Assembly (NCBI RefSeq): GCF_001642475.1
Contig: NW_019173932.1
Span: 930,001 to 994,000 of the forward strand
Length of the DNA stretch: 64,000 nucleotides
Source of the DNA: Fonsecaea monophora
Taxonomy: Eukaryota; Ascomycota; Eurotiomycetes; Chaetothyriales; Herpotrichiellaceae
Direction: 5' to 3'
Part shown: positions 22,064 through 33,220 of the stretch, piece by piece
Layout of the letters: the number at the start of each line of letters is the position of its first letter
Numbering within the stretch: the stretch's first letter is position 1
Notes under the pieces: generated by a model
What the model saw: only the letters and a program-made list of their open reading frames with translations
Told to the model about the DNA's origin: nothing
Database searches by the model: none
Made by a program: the position numbers and the translations under genes

Positions 22064-23746
22064 TTATCTTCGATTCCAGCCCACATTCCATACCACATGA
22101 GCAATATCTCTGAAAGTGTTGACAGCATACATGGCCTGCCCGAAAAGGGTGTTGTTCATGGCTACTTCGTCGTCGTTCTCGTCGTAGGGCATGAACATAC
22201 CGGACTCGGTGCGTCTCATTGTAGGATGATTGTCGTTGCCGTCATCTTCTTCGTCATATGGGGACCGATCATCCCCAAAGGAAGACTGAGGCTGCCAAGG
22301 CTCATCCACCACTTCCGGATCGTCATCAATTAGAAAGTTCTGGTGCGGCCTAGGAGGCCGCAAGGTCTCCTGGGATGGTGAGGGTGATAGTTTTCGGGCC
22401 GTGGGCCAAAATCCATTCGGCGGGTTAGGAATCTCGTGAGGCTCTGGGGTATCGGTCCTGTACTTTAACGTAGTAGACGGCAACGGGACAATCGTCTTGG
22501 ACTCATTGCTGAAACTGCCGCGGGGCGTTGTTCGACCACTGCTCCGACCCGATCTTTGAGCCGGTGCCATCATTAACCCACAATCATCGTCCTCGTCATC
22601 CTCGAGGATCACGTCTTCTTCGTCTGCTTTGTCGTCATCTTCGGAATCAATAGCCTGGACTTGCCTAACCTCCTCGTCGAACAAGACGTGCTTACACTCT
22701 GACGGAGTTGGCACATCAAAAGCGAAGGAAGATCGGGGACCACTGAAGCCTGGGGTCTCATGCTCGGCAGGGGTGTTGACCACCGAACTGTCGTATCGTG
22801 GCAGAACAAATTCGGAATTTCCTCGTCTCAGAATAGGACGTCCACCAGCTGGGCTGGACTGCTGTATCCGGATGATATCTCCAGCTCTCTGTAACAGCGA
22901 GTGCTGGGACCTTGACCGTTCCAAGATGACTGCCGACGCCGACTTCTTTTTCAAAATGGGCTTTTTGGAGATGAAGGAAGATGAATGAGATAACCTGCTG
23001 GGGGGAGGAGATGTGGTGGTCATGGGTTGGAAGACACTTCGGTTCGTCTGTAGCGGACCGTACAGCCAAGTCACGTCACAGTCTTTCAGCCAATTGAGTG
23101 TCTCGGGCGAAACCGTTTTGAGGTGGTTTTTGGCCTTCATCCACGACCTCCAGGACGCATTCTCCAGTCGAGTGCCATTGGTAAGACTACCCCGCCTGTG
23201 AACCACGTAGCTCCATGACCTCCAGATTTCTTCCTCTTTCCATTCATGTGAGAGGTAGTCGACATGTCTCGTAGGCTCTACTTCTATTGATTGGTCGTCC
23301 TGAGTTTTCCTCCCCGTGAGCGAAGTATCGTCTGTGGGAGGACTTGGAACCTGGGTCGGAATATCGTCATGTTGTTCGGTTGAGACTGCAGCATCCCGAC
23401 TCGACTTGACCCCATGGTCGGCAGCTCCGAAGGCGGGGAATGCCATGTCGTCGTCTTCGTCCATTATATCCCTCTGATCCAAAGACAAGCAACTAGCCGG
23501 CGTCGACGCATTGGAATCCCTCCGCGAGGAATAGGTCAATTGAGGGGAAGAGGGCGCGGTAGAGGGCCCGGAGTCGGGATATACTTTGCCATAGTCGTGG
23601 CGAGAGTAGGGAGAAGTTTGTGAAGGGGGTTGGCCGAAAGATATTGAAGCGTCTAAGGCGGATAGATCAGGATATGAGCTGGAGTGGATGGGATTAGACG
23701 AGAAATGCGAGGCTCCAGCAAGAGGAGCCTGTAGAACGGTCGTCAT
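22064..23746 (-). CDS. REG1: REG1-type regulatory subunit of protein phosphatase 1 (DUF1752), 560 aa
   Basis: Reg1-family proteins target the PP1 catalytic subunit Glc7 to the Snf1/AMPK pathway and maintain glucose repression. Diagnostic here is the fungal DUF1752-type block at about residues 165-225, with LSHEWKEEEIWRSW and later LKDCDVTWLYGPLQ. A PP1-docking motif KHVLF follows near residue 350, fitting [RK]x[VI]xF, in the context CKHVLFDEEVRQVQ as in Reg1 proteins. Acidic stretches come after it (EDDDKADEED, EDDEDDD). The conserved C-terminal end is YAVNTFRDIAHVVWNVGW. Much of the rest is disordered and Ser-rich. I chose the ATG at 23746: the frame is open slightly further but without an ATG. 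No intron is needed. A GATA-factor N-terminus also carries DUF1752, but no GATA zinc finger is present here. Confidence 0.87.
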   Translation of the reverse strand: MTTVLQAPLAGASHFSSNPIHSSSYPDLSALDASISFGQPPSQTSPYSRHDYGKVYPDSGPSTAPSSPQLTYSSRRDSNASTPASCLSLDQRDIMDEDDDMAFPAFGAADHGVKSSRDAAVSTEQHDDIPTQVPSPPTDDTSLTGRKTQDDQSIEVEPTRHVDYLSHEWKEEEIWRSWSYVVHRRGSLTNGTRLENASWRSWMKAKNHLKTVSPETLNWLKDCDVTWLYGPLQTNRSVFQPMTTTSPPPSRLSHSSSFISKKPILKKKSASAVILERSRSQHSLLQRAGDIIRIQQSSPAGGRPILRRGNSEFVLPRYDSSVVNTPAEHETPGFSGPRSSFAFDVPTPSECKHVLFDEEVRQVQAIDSEDDDKADEEDVILEDDEDDDCGLMMAPAQRSGRSSGRTTPRGSFSNESKTIVPLPSTTLKYRTDTPEPHEIPNPPNGFWPTARKLSPSPSQETLRPPRPHQNFLIDDDPEVVDEPWQPQSSFGDDRSPYDEEDDGNDNHPTMRRTESGMFMPYDENDDEVAMNNTLFGQAMYAVNTFRDIAHVVWNVGWNRR

Positions 23747-23760
23747 GAGCGGCACCTCAT
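23743..23760 (-). promoter_or_regulatory. Five-codon uORF overlapping the REG1 start
   Basis: On the minus strand an ATG at 23760-23758 opens a 5-codon frame ending in TGA at 23745-23743. The stop overlaps the main ATG (23746-23744) in an ATGA arrangement. If the mRNA leader includes it, ribosomes reaching the main start must leak past or reinitiate at the overlap. Whether it is transcribed is unknown. Confidence 0.45.
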
Positions 23761-26700
23761 GAGCCCTTTTTTCCTTGGGCTCTCTTGATGTTGACGAAGC
23801 TTGACCTTGGGTGTAGAAATGCTAGACCAAGTAGATAAGTGGCGTAGATTAGGTCGAGATAGATTCAGAATTGAGAACTTGAGGAGGGTCTTTTTGGGCA
23901 GTTCGTCCGACGTCGTCTTTGGCGGCAGAGGTTTCTGCGCTCGTCCTCTGTGGGTAGGTCTTTAGACTGAGGAATTGCTTCGACGATATGTCAGTTACGC
24001 AAAACAACGCATAACGGACAGTCTAGTATAGAACCAGAATATGACGGCAGTTGAGGGTGGATGGTATGTAGTAGGGTAAAGCGCCCGCGGGGCTGCGGTT
24101 AGGGCGGACAATGGGCTGTTTAGAATGATCCGCGAGGACGCAGAGAGGGTTGAGAGAAGAGAAGAGATCGAGGATCAAGCGGCATGGATGTGCAGGTTTG
24201 ACGTTGGAAGCGAGGACAGGAAAAAGAGGCGTTGAAAGATGTGTGGAAGGAAAGTGTGGAGTTTCAAGAGTTGTAGCGAGATGTATGTTGCGGCTTTGTG
24301 GATGGATGGAAAAAATGAGTGAGCGTGGGAACCTGTGGGCAGACTGCAGGCTGGGGTGGGGGAATCGACCTGGAGGAGGGACTGAGTCTCGAAGGATTCG
24401 ATCAGAGCGAGGGGGTCACCAGCTACCCTTAGCGGCGCTATGTCTGGCTAATGTCCAGGGGGAGGGGGAGTCCACAGTGGTTCTGCTTAGGTGCCCACGA
24501 AGGCGCCTCCCTAGTTAGTCCTTAAGTGCTTAGGGCCCGGGTGGGAGGCGACAAAGACGATAATTGTCTGGAGCATCCCGCCGAGCCCGCGTCGAACTGT
24601 GGAGTTCCAGGTGCCAAAAGGCCAACCACAGGCCAACCATAGGCCAACTACGGGAGAGCAACAGAGAGCAGAGAGTGTCGTGCTCGGTATCCCGAACGCC
24701 CGTGCAGCTACAAGTAAATCCCTCCTAAGCACAGGCCTAGGCCTGGATTATTGTCCGGGGACCCGACTCTTGGAGGGTTTGCCCAAAAAGTTGATTTGAG
24801 TTGCATATCTTCCACCTGTCGAGCCTAGGCACATGGGCATGCCTTGATTTGACTGGCTTGGGAGTCGTCGGATATGACATTAGGTGCTGCAGGGTGCAGG
24901 CTCATGGCAGAAAAGCAGCCTAAACAAAGTTGGCCGCGTGGGAAGCAGGAAGGAAAGGTCCCTAAGATGACCCGGGCGGTCGTTAGATACTGCTATCATG
25001 GATCAGGGCTGGTGAATGCATGTACGGGAGGGAGATGTTGGAGAGGGGGGTATGGAAAATTCTGAGAGACGCAGATGTAGCCGCTACTCGTTCTGGCGAG
25101 CTCCCGTAGCGACTATCAGCGAGTCTTTGTCTGAGGCGAGAATTGCCTGTCGAGAGTTGTGAGTTTGTTTGTCCCTATAATTGATTCAGTCAGACAGGGA
25201 CAAGTAAACAGTTAGAGGGCGAGAGGGGTTGTGTGAGATGAAAGAGTGGAATGACGACGATGACCACCTGTGGGCCAATAATCAATTGGCGGGGAAGCTT
25301 CATCCGAAGTGTGTAGATGAGTGTCTGCAGATGCACTTGAGCATTGAGCAACTGAGGCCCGAGTAAGAAATCGGTACCTCTAGTCCCATATAACTTTCGC
25401 TTAGGCGCGAGGTATTTTTAAGTTGAGTTCTGACTGCGCAGTGGGTGCACAGCGCAGATCAGATCAAGCATGGATTGATTACCTGAGCAAGGCAATTCCC
25501 ATCTGTTCCAGGGCTGTCAGTCATAATCTGCTACCTTTGCCATCCTGCATTCTGTTAATTTCACTCAAACTTCCAATCATGGATACAACCTGCATCTCTT
25601 GTATCAGTACGACATTCCAGATGCATTGGCGACTTTCTTTGTTTCCTTGTCTGCTCGTATTCACTCTCTTCCCGCCTTCATTTGGCTTCTTGGTATCTGG
25701 GTCCTCTGTACCCCTCCTTCACCCTCCATTGCGACTCGCAAGCAGCCCTCTTCCCTGCAACTCAGACGCAACATCCCACGTCCCTCCCACTGGTGATGCG
25801 GCACACCTGCAAGCCACACACCCGAATCCTGCCTCCGGATAATTCAGGCAAGCCTTCCTTCCGACCTGACAATCTGGAACTTCCCAATGGCTTGTTGCTC
25901 TCTGTGAGAGGACCTTACGATGACAATGACTCTTGGCTAAGCTGATGGACATTGGTGAGACACACCACCTTTCTCGTGTTGGAAACTCCATCGAAACATG
26001 ACCTGGCAGCTACATCTTGCCTCTTTCCATTGACGACCCCGGATAGCCTGGAGCTATGAAATTTTTATCGATGGTCCACAAACAAATGCATCCCACTCTG
26101 CGTCGCAACCATGAGCCACAGTTACGGATACGCCACCCGAAAATTTCCTGATATTGCTCCCGCTAAGACCTCAGGGCGGCACAGTACCTAGCCGCCTTTT
26201 CCTATCCTTGTCCAGACCCAATCCCCCTGCCCACACCTCAAACAACGAACTGGATGGATTTACGCAGCTCGGAGCATAAAATTCCTTTCACAGCAGTCGC
26301 ATAAAGCTGAGACGACATTGGACAATGATGGCTTCTCCGCTTGCTAAATCCAAAAGGGTTCGTTTTCTGTGACATGCGCAAAATCCACGCCGGTGGCTTG
26401 CAGGGATAATGCATCTCTTGCCTGCCCAAGTGAACCTCTGCGTTTCAACTAATCTGACCATTCTGCTGCCCCAACTCGCATCGCACATCCAGTAGCGAAT
26501 CTTGACTGGTCACTTCTTTGTCCACCCTTTTGGCGGAACGGGTGGTCGAAATATTCCACCCTGCAGATCCACGCTTAAAAGGATTGGATGACAGCGCAAT
26601 ATTTTCATCGATGACTCTCAGCCGTTGACCAAGGGGCAGGACATCATCAAGCCTCATCACGTTCTTAGCCAGGAGGATTCCGTCAACTAGCTTGCATCCT

Positions 26701-29216
26701 TCGCCACAGATGAGGGATATATGCACAGACTTTTGGAGAGTCACCGCCTTCCTACGTGCTGCTAATGAGAATATAGCGAACAGTTCATTCCACGGGAAGT
26801 CACTTCCACAAAATCCAAGCTAATGATAGCGAGCGATACGCGCTGATAAGGCTCTACTGAAGTGTCTCCAAAGGGAGTCAACAGATAATAGGCACTGAAA
26901 ACCAAAGGCATACAGAAAAGGCATCAAATTGAGCATACTACGACTTGGTGTACTATGCGCATCTTGCGACAACAGCATGGCCGGCCGTCTGGGTGCGGCA
27001 TCTTCTATCCCTTTCAACCAAGGGTAGTCTTCGTCTACACTGGTCGGCCATTGGCGAGAGTTTGATCTTTGTTTGCCAGCGCTGTTGGTCTGCTCCAAGA
27101 ATGCCCAACGTGTCAATGCCTTGAATGCGCCCCAGGGTTCTCTGATGTCTAGGCGCTCTCAAGGCGCTTGTAGGCGAGGTTTGTAGCAACGATGAACCGT
27201 GCTGGAGGCACTCTGTCGTATACCTTCCACTGATGACTTCGTGACTATTGCGTGCTGGCTCATCATGGATTCGCATCATGGCAGGTTTTCTCTACTGCAG
27301 GGTCCGTCACATTCATACAAGCTGATTGTCAGGAATCCGTAATCTCCCTTCTAGTTCAGGTCAATGAGTTTCGCTCTGATGATGCTTGAGTCTGCCTGTG
27401 GCAGCTGGATGCATGTCAGCGTCGAACGTTAATATTTCTCTATCGCATGTTATCAACTCTACCAGGCAGGGATCTCTCGAGGGCAGGGATAACTGAGTAT
27501 CAGTGCACCACTACCTCCATGAAACGTGTGTTGAGTGTCTCCTCTCGCGAATCTGTTCTGAGGAGGGTGATGACCCTCAAACATGGTGTAATGCACCTCT
27601 ATCAAACTCCTGTTTTTGGACTTGTCTTCTATCAATCATCACTCTACGAACAGCGGTACCAGCTTTTACAGATGTTGGCGTGCAGTACAGATTTCCACGG
27701 ACGGCCGGGACGGGTGCCTCTAGTGCGCCTTCTCTCCGATAGTCCACTTTCTTTAGCATGTCAATGTAGAGGTCAAGGAGTGGATGCTTGACTTAGCACT
27801 TTCTGTACGTCGCGGTGCTCTTTGGGCCCTCTGGTGCCTGTGGATTGCTGGCAGACACTACCAGAGTGCCCGGATGCCCCTTGTTGACTCAGGAGTGAGG
27901 GGATGCTGGGGACAAGGCTGTTAAACAAGGGGATAACCACTGCTGATCCCACAGAGGTTCCAATTATGGCGTGGGCTGAACAAGCATGAACTTTACAGAA
28001 TCCAGTCGACCTACGGAATCAGATGTCGCCGACTTGTTCCGTCCTCTAACCTTCTCGTTCAGTATATCAGAAAGCCTGGACCCTTGGCTTTCATGCTGCG
28101 GGGGCTCTGGCTAGCGATAGTGTGTTGTGACAGCGGTACTGTGTACCTTAAACAAAACCTTGACCTTCTTTGAGGAAACATCTCAGGCAGCCAAAGTCGA
28201 CATTGAGGAGCTCAAAGATGTGATTGCGTGGAGAAGTCCACCGCAACTGAGGGTGACTCGTAGGTTGGGGGTACGGAGAGAGCAAATTTGATCCACCTGC
28301 AAGTGATTGATGCATGTATGTTCATTCTCTCGTCACGTCCGTTGTGGGCCTCGCAAGGGAAAGTGAAGGCAAAAAGCAGGTGTCCACGTCAATCAATCAT
28401 TCGAGCGTTCTGCTTGTGGTTCAACCCTGTTGCTGAGCTGTCATATCTGTGTGTCAAAACACAAAAGGCAGGTGGCTTGAGACTGGAACAGTGGAGTATC
28501 TCGACGCCGGGAATTCCTCATGGTAAAAGCCCTCATTATCACAGGCAGACTCGATACGAGAACTGCAGCATCTCGCCGAGGGGATGAGCATTTCAGCTCT
28601 GCTAGGACCACTTCGTGTCGATGACAGGGACTACGACAAGGTTCCTCGTATGGAGATATTTCCAAAACCTTACCAAAAGGGAATGAGTTTTGACGAGTTG
28701 AGAGGAGAGTGGTCAGATAGAGCTGCGTAACACCGGGGCGGGGAAACATTGATAACAATGGAGATATGGCGCAACGGCCTCGCATCAGCTCAAGGTTCAG
28801 ATCCCTGCCGTCTTCATGGCAATGCTTGCACCTTGAACATGCCCTTGTAATTCGCACGTGAAAATCAGTCAGTGAATGCGCGAATTGTAAGATATCTGAG
28901 CGAGCAAGTTGGTCAGCAAGAGGCTGGAGGCTAGGAGGCCGAAACATGTGACATTCAACAGCTCCTCCACCCGAAGATCTACCGCCTACGGCCTTGGCAA
29001 TGATCCTCTCGCTACACCACCACCACCAAGCCACCACTAGCGCCCATGGGACCAGCAAACTGCAACTGTGACTGCGCAGTGTGTATCTGTTGAATGAGTG
29101 GCCGAGACATTTTGCAACAAGCCACATGCAACACCACTGTCGGCGGTATCTATCATTAACCACAGGTGTAACTTGAGTACCTTAAAAACCATCGTGGGTT
29201 TCAGCCTAAAATCCTG
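23761..29216. other. Gene-poor tract between divergent REG1 and TMA22 (about 5.4 kb)
   Basis: The left ~800 bp is probably REG1 leader and promoter. The rest contains many short frames on both strands (for example 26445-26744 minus, 28441-29163 minus, 25423-25842 plus). I could not match these to any family or splice into a sensible protein. Base composition is not conspicuously AT-rich, so there is no clear sign of RIP-degraded transposon. Non-coding transcripts cannot be excluded. Confidence 0.4.
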
Positions 29217-30017
29217 ATGTCGGCGGAGGTCGCAACAGGGCCAGCCTCCGGTGCTGGTGCTGCTGCAGGACCAGCTGCCAGGAAGGTTGTCTACTGCGGA
29301 GGTGCGATTCCTTTGTCCTCCAAGCAGACCCAATGGAGCGAGAATTGATGCTGATGCTAAATTTGTGCGATTTACAGTTTGCACCCTTCCACCTGAGGTA
29401 CAACATACATCTGCAAAGTTCAAATGAATGTGGCTGGCAGTGGACTGACTCGACTTTGGACAACACCTAGTATTGCGAATTCGGCGGGACGGTCAAGAAG
29501 TGTGCAGAATGGCTCGAGAAGAACCACCCTGACATGCACCAGAAGTTGTACTCGGAAGGTGTGCGGTCCTGTAACCCTTTACCTTTCTATCGACCTGACG
29601 AAGTCTGCCACAGAAGCATTGAACGCCAATCTATCAGCTCTCTCCGTCGATGCACAAAAACGAGCAGAGAAAGATGCTGCCAAAAAGACAGCCAAAGCTG
29701 CCGCGGCCGAACAGCGAGAGGCGGAGAGAAAGGCCGAAGCCATCGTTTTGATAAAGCGTGTCGAACGAAACAAACGGAAGTACGTCACAGTTGTTTCAGG
29801 CTTGGAAGAACATGGATTGGATTTGAAGAAGGTAGCCAAAGAGCTGGGCAAGAAATTCGCGACGGGAAGCAGCGTCACCAAGACGGCTGCAGGAGGGGAG
29901 GAGATCACTGTGCAAGGTGATGTGAGTGATGATCTGTATGACTGGCTGCTGGAGAAGTATCCTGAGATACCAGAGGATAATTTGGACATGAAGGATGATA
30001 CAAAGAAGAAGGCTTGA
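29217..30017 (+). CDS. TMA22: Translation machinery-associated protein 22 (DENR/SUI1 family), 198 aa
   Basis: Four exons: 29217-29301, 29378-29397 (20 nt), 29471-29558 and 29614-30017. Introns are GTGCGA..ACAG, GTACAA..CTAG and GTGTGC..ACAG; the frame is kept across all joins. The spliced protein has an Ala/Gly-rich N-terminus. The DENR N-terminal metal-binding segment follows, reading VYCGVCTLPPEYCEFGG then TVKKCAEWLEKNHPDM, with four appropriately spaced cysteines. A basic helix comes next and then a SUI1/eIF1-like domain (about 105-185) with VTVVSGLEEHGLDLKKVAKE and a GDVSDDLYDWLLEKYPEIP end. Tma22 pairs with Tma20 (DENR-MCT1) on the 40S subunit, promoting recycling and reinitiation. Length equals the fungal norm (~190-200 aa). 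The N-terminal CG/VC junction is produced only by the proposed splicing. Confidence 0.93.
29378..29397 (+). other. TMA22: 20-nt micro-exon of TMA22
   Basis: Exon 2 encodes only the residues bridging VCTLPPE. It is flanked by CAG and GTAC splice signals. Removing it would shift the frame, and reading through either intron breaks the DENR motif. The family-conserved sequence across all three exons supports it. Confidence 0.85.
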
Positions 30018-30465
30018 AAGGCAAGCACTGGACGACTATGTCGGAGGGTTATGGTCAAACCCCTGCGCCCACAACCCGAAACTCGTCAGCAATATGTGCC
30101 GATATCCAGGATGGACAGTTATGAATTGAACGAGGACAATGACCTGGTATGGATCCCGAGGTGAAGAGAACAATGTTCGGTAGAAATCGTGCACGAAAAC
30201 TCCAGCAATATCAAACTGCCTGAACAACTCTCGACCTTTTCTCTACAGTAAGGCCCTTTGAGCTTTGGGATGCCTGGGAGTCTGTGAGGCTCATTAAATC
30301 CTGCCTAGACCGAGAATGCTTCACTTAGACTGTCGATAGCAACTCATTTCTACCACCACTGCAAGCTGAACTTCTCATCTAGGGTCTTCTCGCTTTCCCC
30401 TCTCCCAAAAACTGTGTCGCAGGTTTCAGGATCACAAATCCCCCTGGGAGGCTTGAAAATTAGAC
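30018..30465. other. Intergenic between TMA22 and the ELMO gene
   Basis: About 450 bp holding the TMA22 3' UTR and the promoter of the same-strand ELMO-family gene. No further element was recognised. Confidence 0.5.
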
Positions 30466-33220
30466 ATGTCTGATCACGGATGTCCCTCTTCCGACAGCTC
30501 ATCTGACTGGATATCCTATAATAGCAGCTCTTCTCACAGTTTGAGCCACAAGACCAGTACGCGTACTGCATTGCTGTCGACACTGAGAAAAAACCCATGG
30601 TTGACGTCATGGTCACTCTTGCGCTGGCGAAAGCTGGCCCCCAACGATGTTGCTTTTGGGCCTCGCCTGGCACCCACATCAACTGAAGCCGAGCCTAATG
30701 GGATTGCCCCTGGTGGAGTATCCCCCGTGGCTAGCCCTCAATCGCCAAACAAAATGTCCCCGAGCAGCCACTCAAGCAGTGCATCCTGGGCTCGCTCACT
30801 ATTCGCTCCGCAGTTCAGGCGATACCGTCAACGCGAACTTCCCTGGTCATTGGCATCAGACACACCGCGCAACCCCCAGTATGGCGATGACAGCGAGATA
30901 CCCGAAGCCTACGTCTTGCCTTCCGACACACTGACCTCGACGCCTCGACTGCCCTCGAACCCTCATGTCTGGTCAGAGCTGATCAGGATGGATCCCAATC
31001 ACCCGACTTTGAGCCCCAATCTCACAGACCTGCTCACTGGTCTGTCGAGTTCAGAAGATGCAAGCCGGAAAATGGCAGCTTTCAAATTGCAGTCGCTCAT
31101 CAACGATCCTTCTTTTGCGGAACATTTCGTGCTTGCAGGTGGCCTGCCTCAACTGCGCACACTCGTCCTCGAAAGCAGTGGAAATACCCTCGCATACAGT
31201 CTTGCAAGCTTTGCCAGGCTACTAGAGGTGGACCAAGGATGGGAGGCTGTCAACGACCGAGTTGTCCAGAAGGCAAGGCTTCCCCCATCCAGGCCATCAC
31301 AATGAATGAGCGCCACTCACTGACTGCGGTTTCTACGCTCAGGTGGTAGAACTGGTTGTCTGCCAGCCTTTGGTGAATATTCTCCGGGGCGCGATGGCAA
31401 TACTCGTCTCTATTGTCTCCCGACCGTACCACGCCGATCGATCCTCCCAAATCAACACCAACAACCACGCCGGGGGGTTCCAAGCCCTGAAACCGGCTCT
31501 CGCAGTCTACCCACAATTCCTCGAGATGCTGGTGACGAGATTATCTTCCGCAGACCATGCTCTGTGTGCGAATGCTCTCCAATTGATCAATTCGCTTATG
31601 CGAGACGCCATCACAAATGACAATGAAACCGAGTGGCCCAAATTCATCAAGAGAATACAAGATCTTGGGGTAATCAAGGCAGTGTATGTGCTGATGCAGA
31701 GTTCGGCCTTACAAGATTTGGCGCATCCCTTGCTTGAATTCCAAGCATTGACGAAAATCTTGCTGAGGAGGTGGAGAGACGTACCGGTTGACCTAGTCAA
31801 GCCGGAACATAGGCGGACCATCAAAGCCGTCCATCTCTCCAGCAATCCTGAAAAACAACCCGAATTTGAAGTAAGGAATGGGGAATCCAAATCAAAGCAT
31901 AACCCGCTGAAATGGAGGCGACTTGGGTTCACGAGCGAGAACCCGGAGCCAGATTTCGCGGATATGGGCTTCCTGGGAATGATGGATCTTTCCGATTACG
32001 TCCGCAAATACCAAGACGAATTCCAGAATATCCTGCTGGAACAATCAGTGCTGCCGGAGCAGCAAAGGTGTCCATTGGCTCGGGCTAGTCTGACGTTGAC
32101 GGCAATACTCTTTGAGCATTTTGAAGTGGACAAGATGGATCTGGAGGATTCCAAAAGCTACCTGGCATTGGAGAGCCGGACCAACTTTGACAAAGTGTTC
32201 AAACCCCTATTACTACACTGGAGTCGCCTACATGTTGCTGGATTACATGCATTCTTCAGATTATGGAAGGCAACGGGTGCCGAAGTCGACGATTTCCCCA
32301 AAATTGTCGAGTTGGTTCGAATTTTAGTGGAGAGTGTGGTCGGTGGAGCTGATCGCACCAAGGGTATCGAAGATATCGAGAAAGAGATGGCTGCCTTCGA
32401 GTACAGCAAACTTCGTGAGCTACAGATGGAACTCTTGGAACTGACATACGAAGACGTGTGGGGTCAGCATCTTCGAGGAGTCAAGGAAGAGCTGCAGAGC
32501 GAAGCTTTGCAATTCGTCAAGGAGCAAAGGATTCGGTGCCTGCTGGCCGGAGCATGGTTTCCCAATGGCACATACACGGATCAAGAAGGCGGAGGCCCTG
32601 TAACGGAGGATACTTTGGTGCAAAACACAACGCATGGCTATCGTTTCATCAGACTCTCCGAGAACCGCAAGTATTTGCATTGGGGCGATTTCGACGAAAA
32701 GGAAGAGCAACCCCCGTCCACAGCTAGTTTGAGGGACAAGATCGATCTATCGATTGTATCATCTGTGGTTTCCAATGTAACGGCCAATGACAGATCATCA
32801 ATTGGTTCGGATTCGACGCTGAAGGAATTGCTCCATGACCGGTTTACCACCAACAAGATCACGATTCATGGATTCCTGCCCAAATCCCGCGGCAGCCGAG
32901 AAGGGCATTCGAGAACTTCCTCAAAGACGTCTTCGCCCCGACACGGGACCAAGGAAGCGGTCCTTCTTACCTTCCACCCGAACGGTCACAGCCTTGCCTC
33001 GGAATGGCTCGACGGACTTTTGATGCTTTTGGACCAGCAACCGATTACCGCTGAAACCAACAGTCTCATACATATGATCAGTGACTACGGGCTCAAAGTC
33101 CGGCTCCTGAACGTGCGATTCAATGACGAGGAGGGCATCGTGGAGGGTATGGATGGAATGGATGGTCCTGAGATTCCAAGCAGAGAAGGTCTGGACGATG
33201 ACTACTATTATGAGATATGA
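30466..33220 (+). CDS. ELMO/CED-12 family protein (Lmo1-like), about 894 aa
   Basis: Exons 30466-31272 and 31343-33220. The first ~175 residues are Ser/Pro-rich and poorly conserved-looking. An armadillo-like region starts near 190, with SRKMAAFKLQSLINDPSF and LVLESSGNTLAYSLAS, typical of fungal ELMO proteins. The ELMO_CED12 domain follows (about 380-570), containing KWRRLGFTSENPEPDF and MGFLGMMDLSDYV. A PH-type domain (about 655-860) follows, beginning RIRCLLAGAWFPN. ELMO partners DOCK-type exchange factors (Dck1 in yeast) to activate Rac/Rho GTPases; in yeast Lmo1 works in wall-integrity and mitophagy signalling. The intron has no GT donor at a frame-keeping position. CAGAAG followed by GCAAGG, with acceptor CTCAG, gives a 70-nt GC-AG intron joining RVVQK to VVELVV. 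The ATG is the first in frame; the disordered N-terminus means a later start or extra 5' intron is possible. Confidence 0.85.
31273..31342 (+). other. Probable GC-AG intron in the ELMO-family gene
   Basis: The 70-nt segment begins AAG|GCAAGG and ends TACGCTCAG. The sequence around the donor matches the strict consensus seen at GC donors (AG|GCAAGT-like). The exon frames on both sides join in phase 0. It contains stop codons in the upstream frame, so it must be removed for a full-length protein. Confidence 0.7.

Noticed and set aside
23761..28700. Degraded transposon in the REG1-TMA22 gap
   Set aside because: I saw no terminal repeats, reverse-transcriptase, integrase or transposase motifs and no strong AT bias of RIP type.
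28780..28815. Possible tRNA T-arm (GGTTCAGATCC)
   Set aside because: The invariant T-loop A58 is missing and no acceptor or D-arm pairing was found around it.
28441..29163. 240-codon minus-strand frame upstream of TMA22
   Set aside because: Composition is Cys/Arg/Trp-rich and irregular, with no domain and no splice partner. It covers the likely TMA22 promoter.
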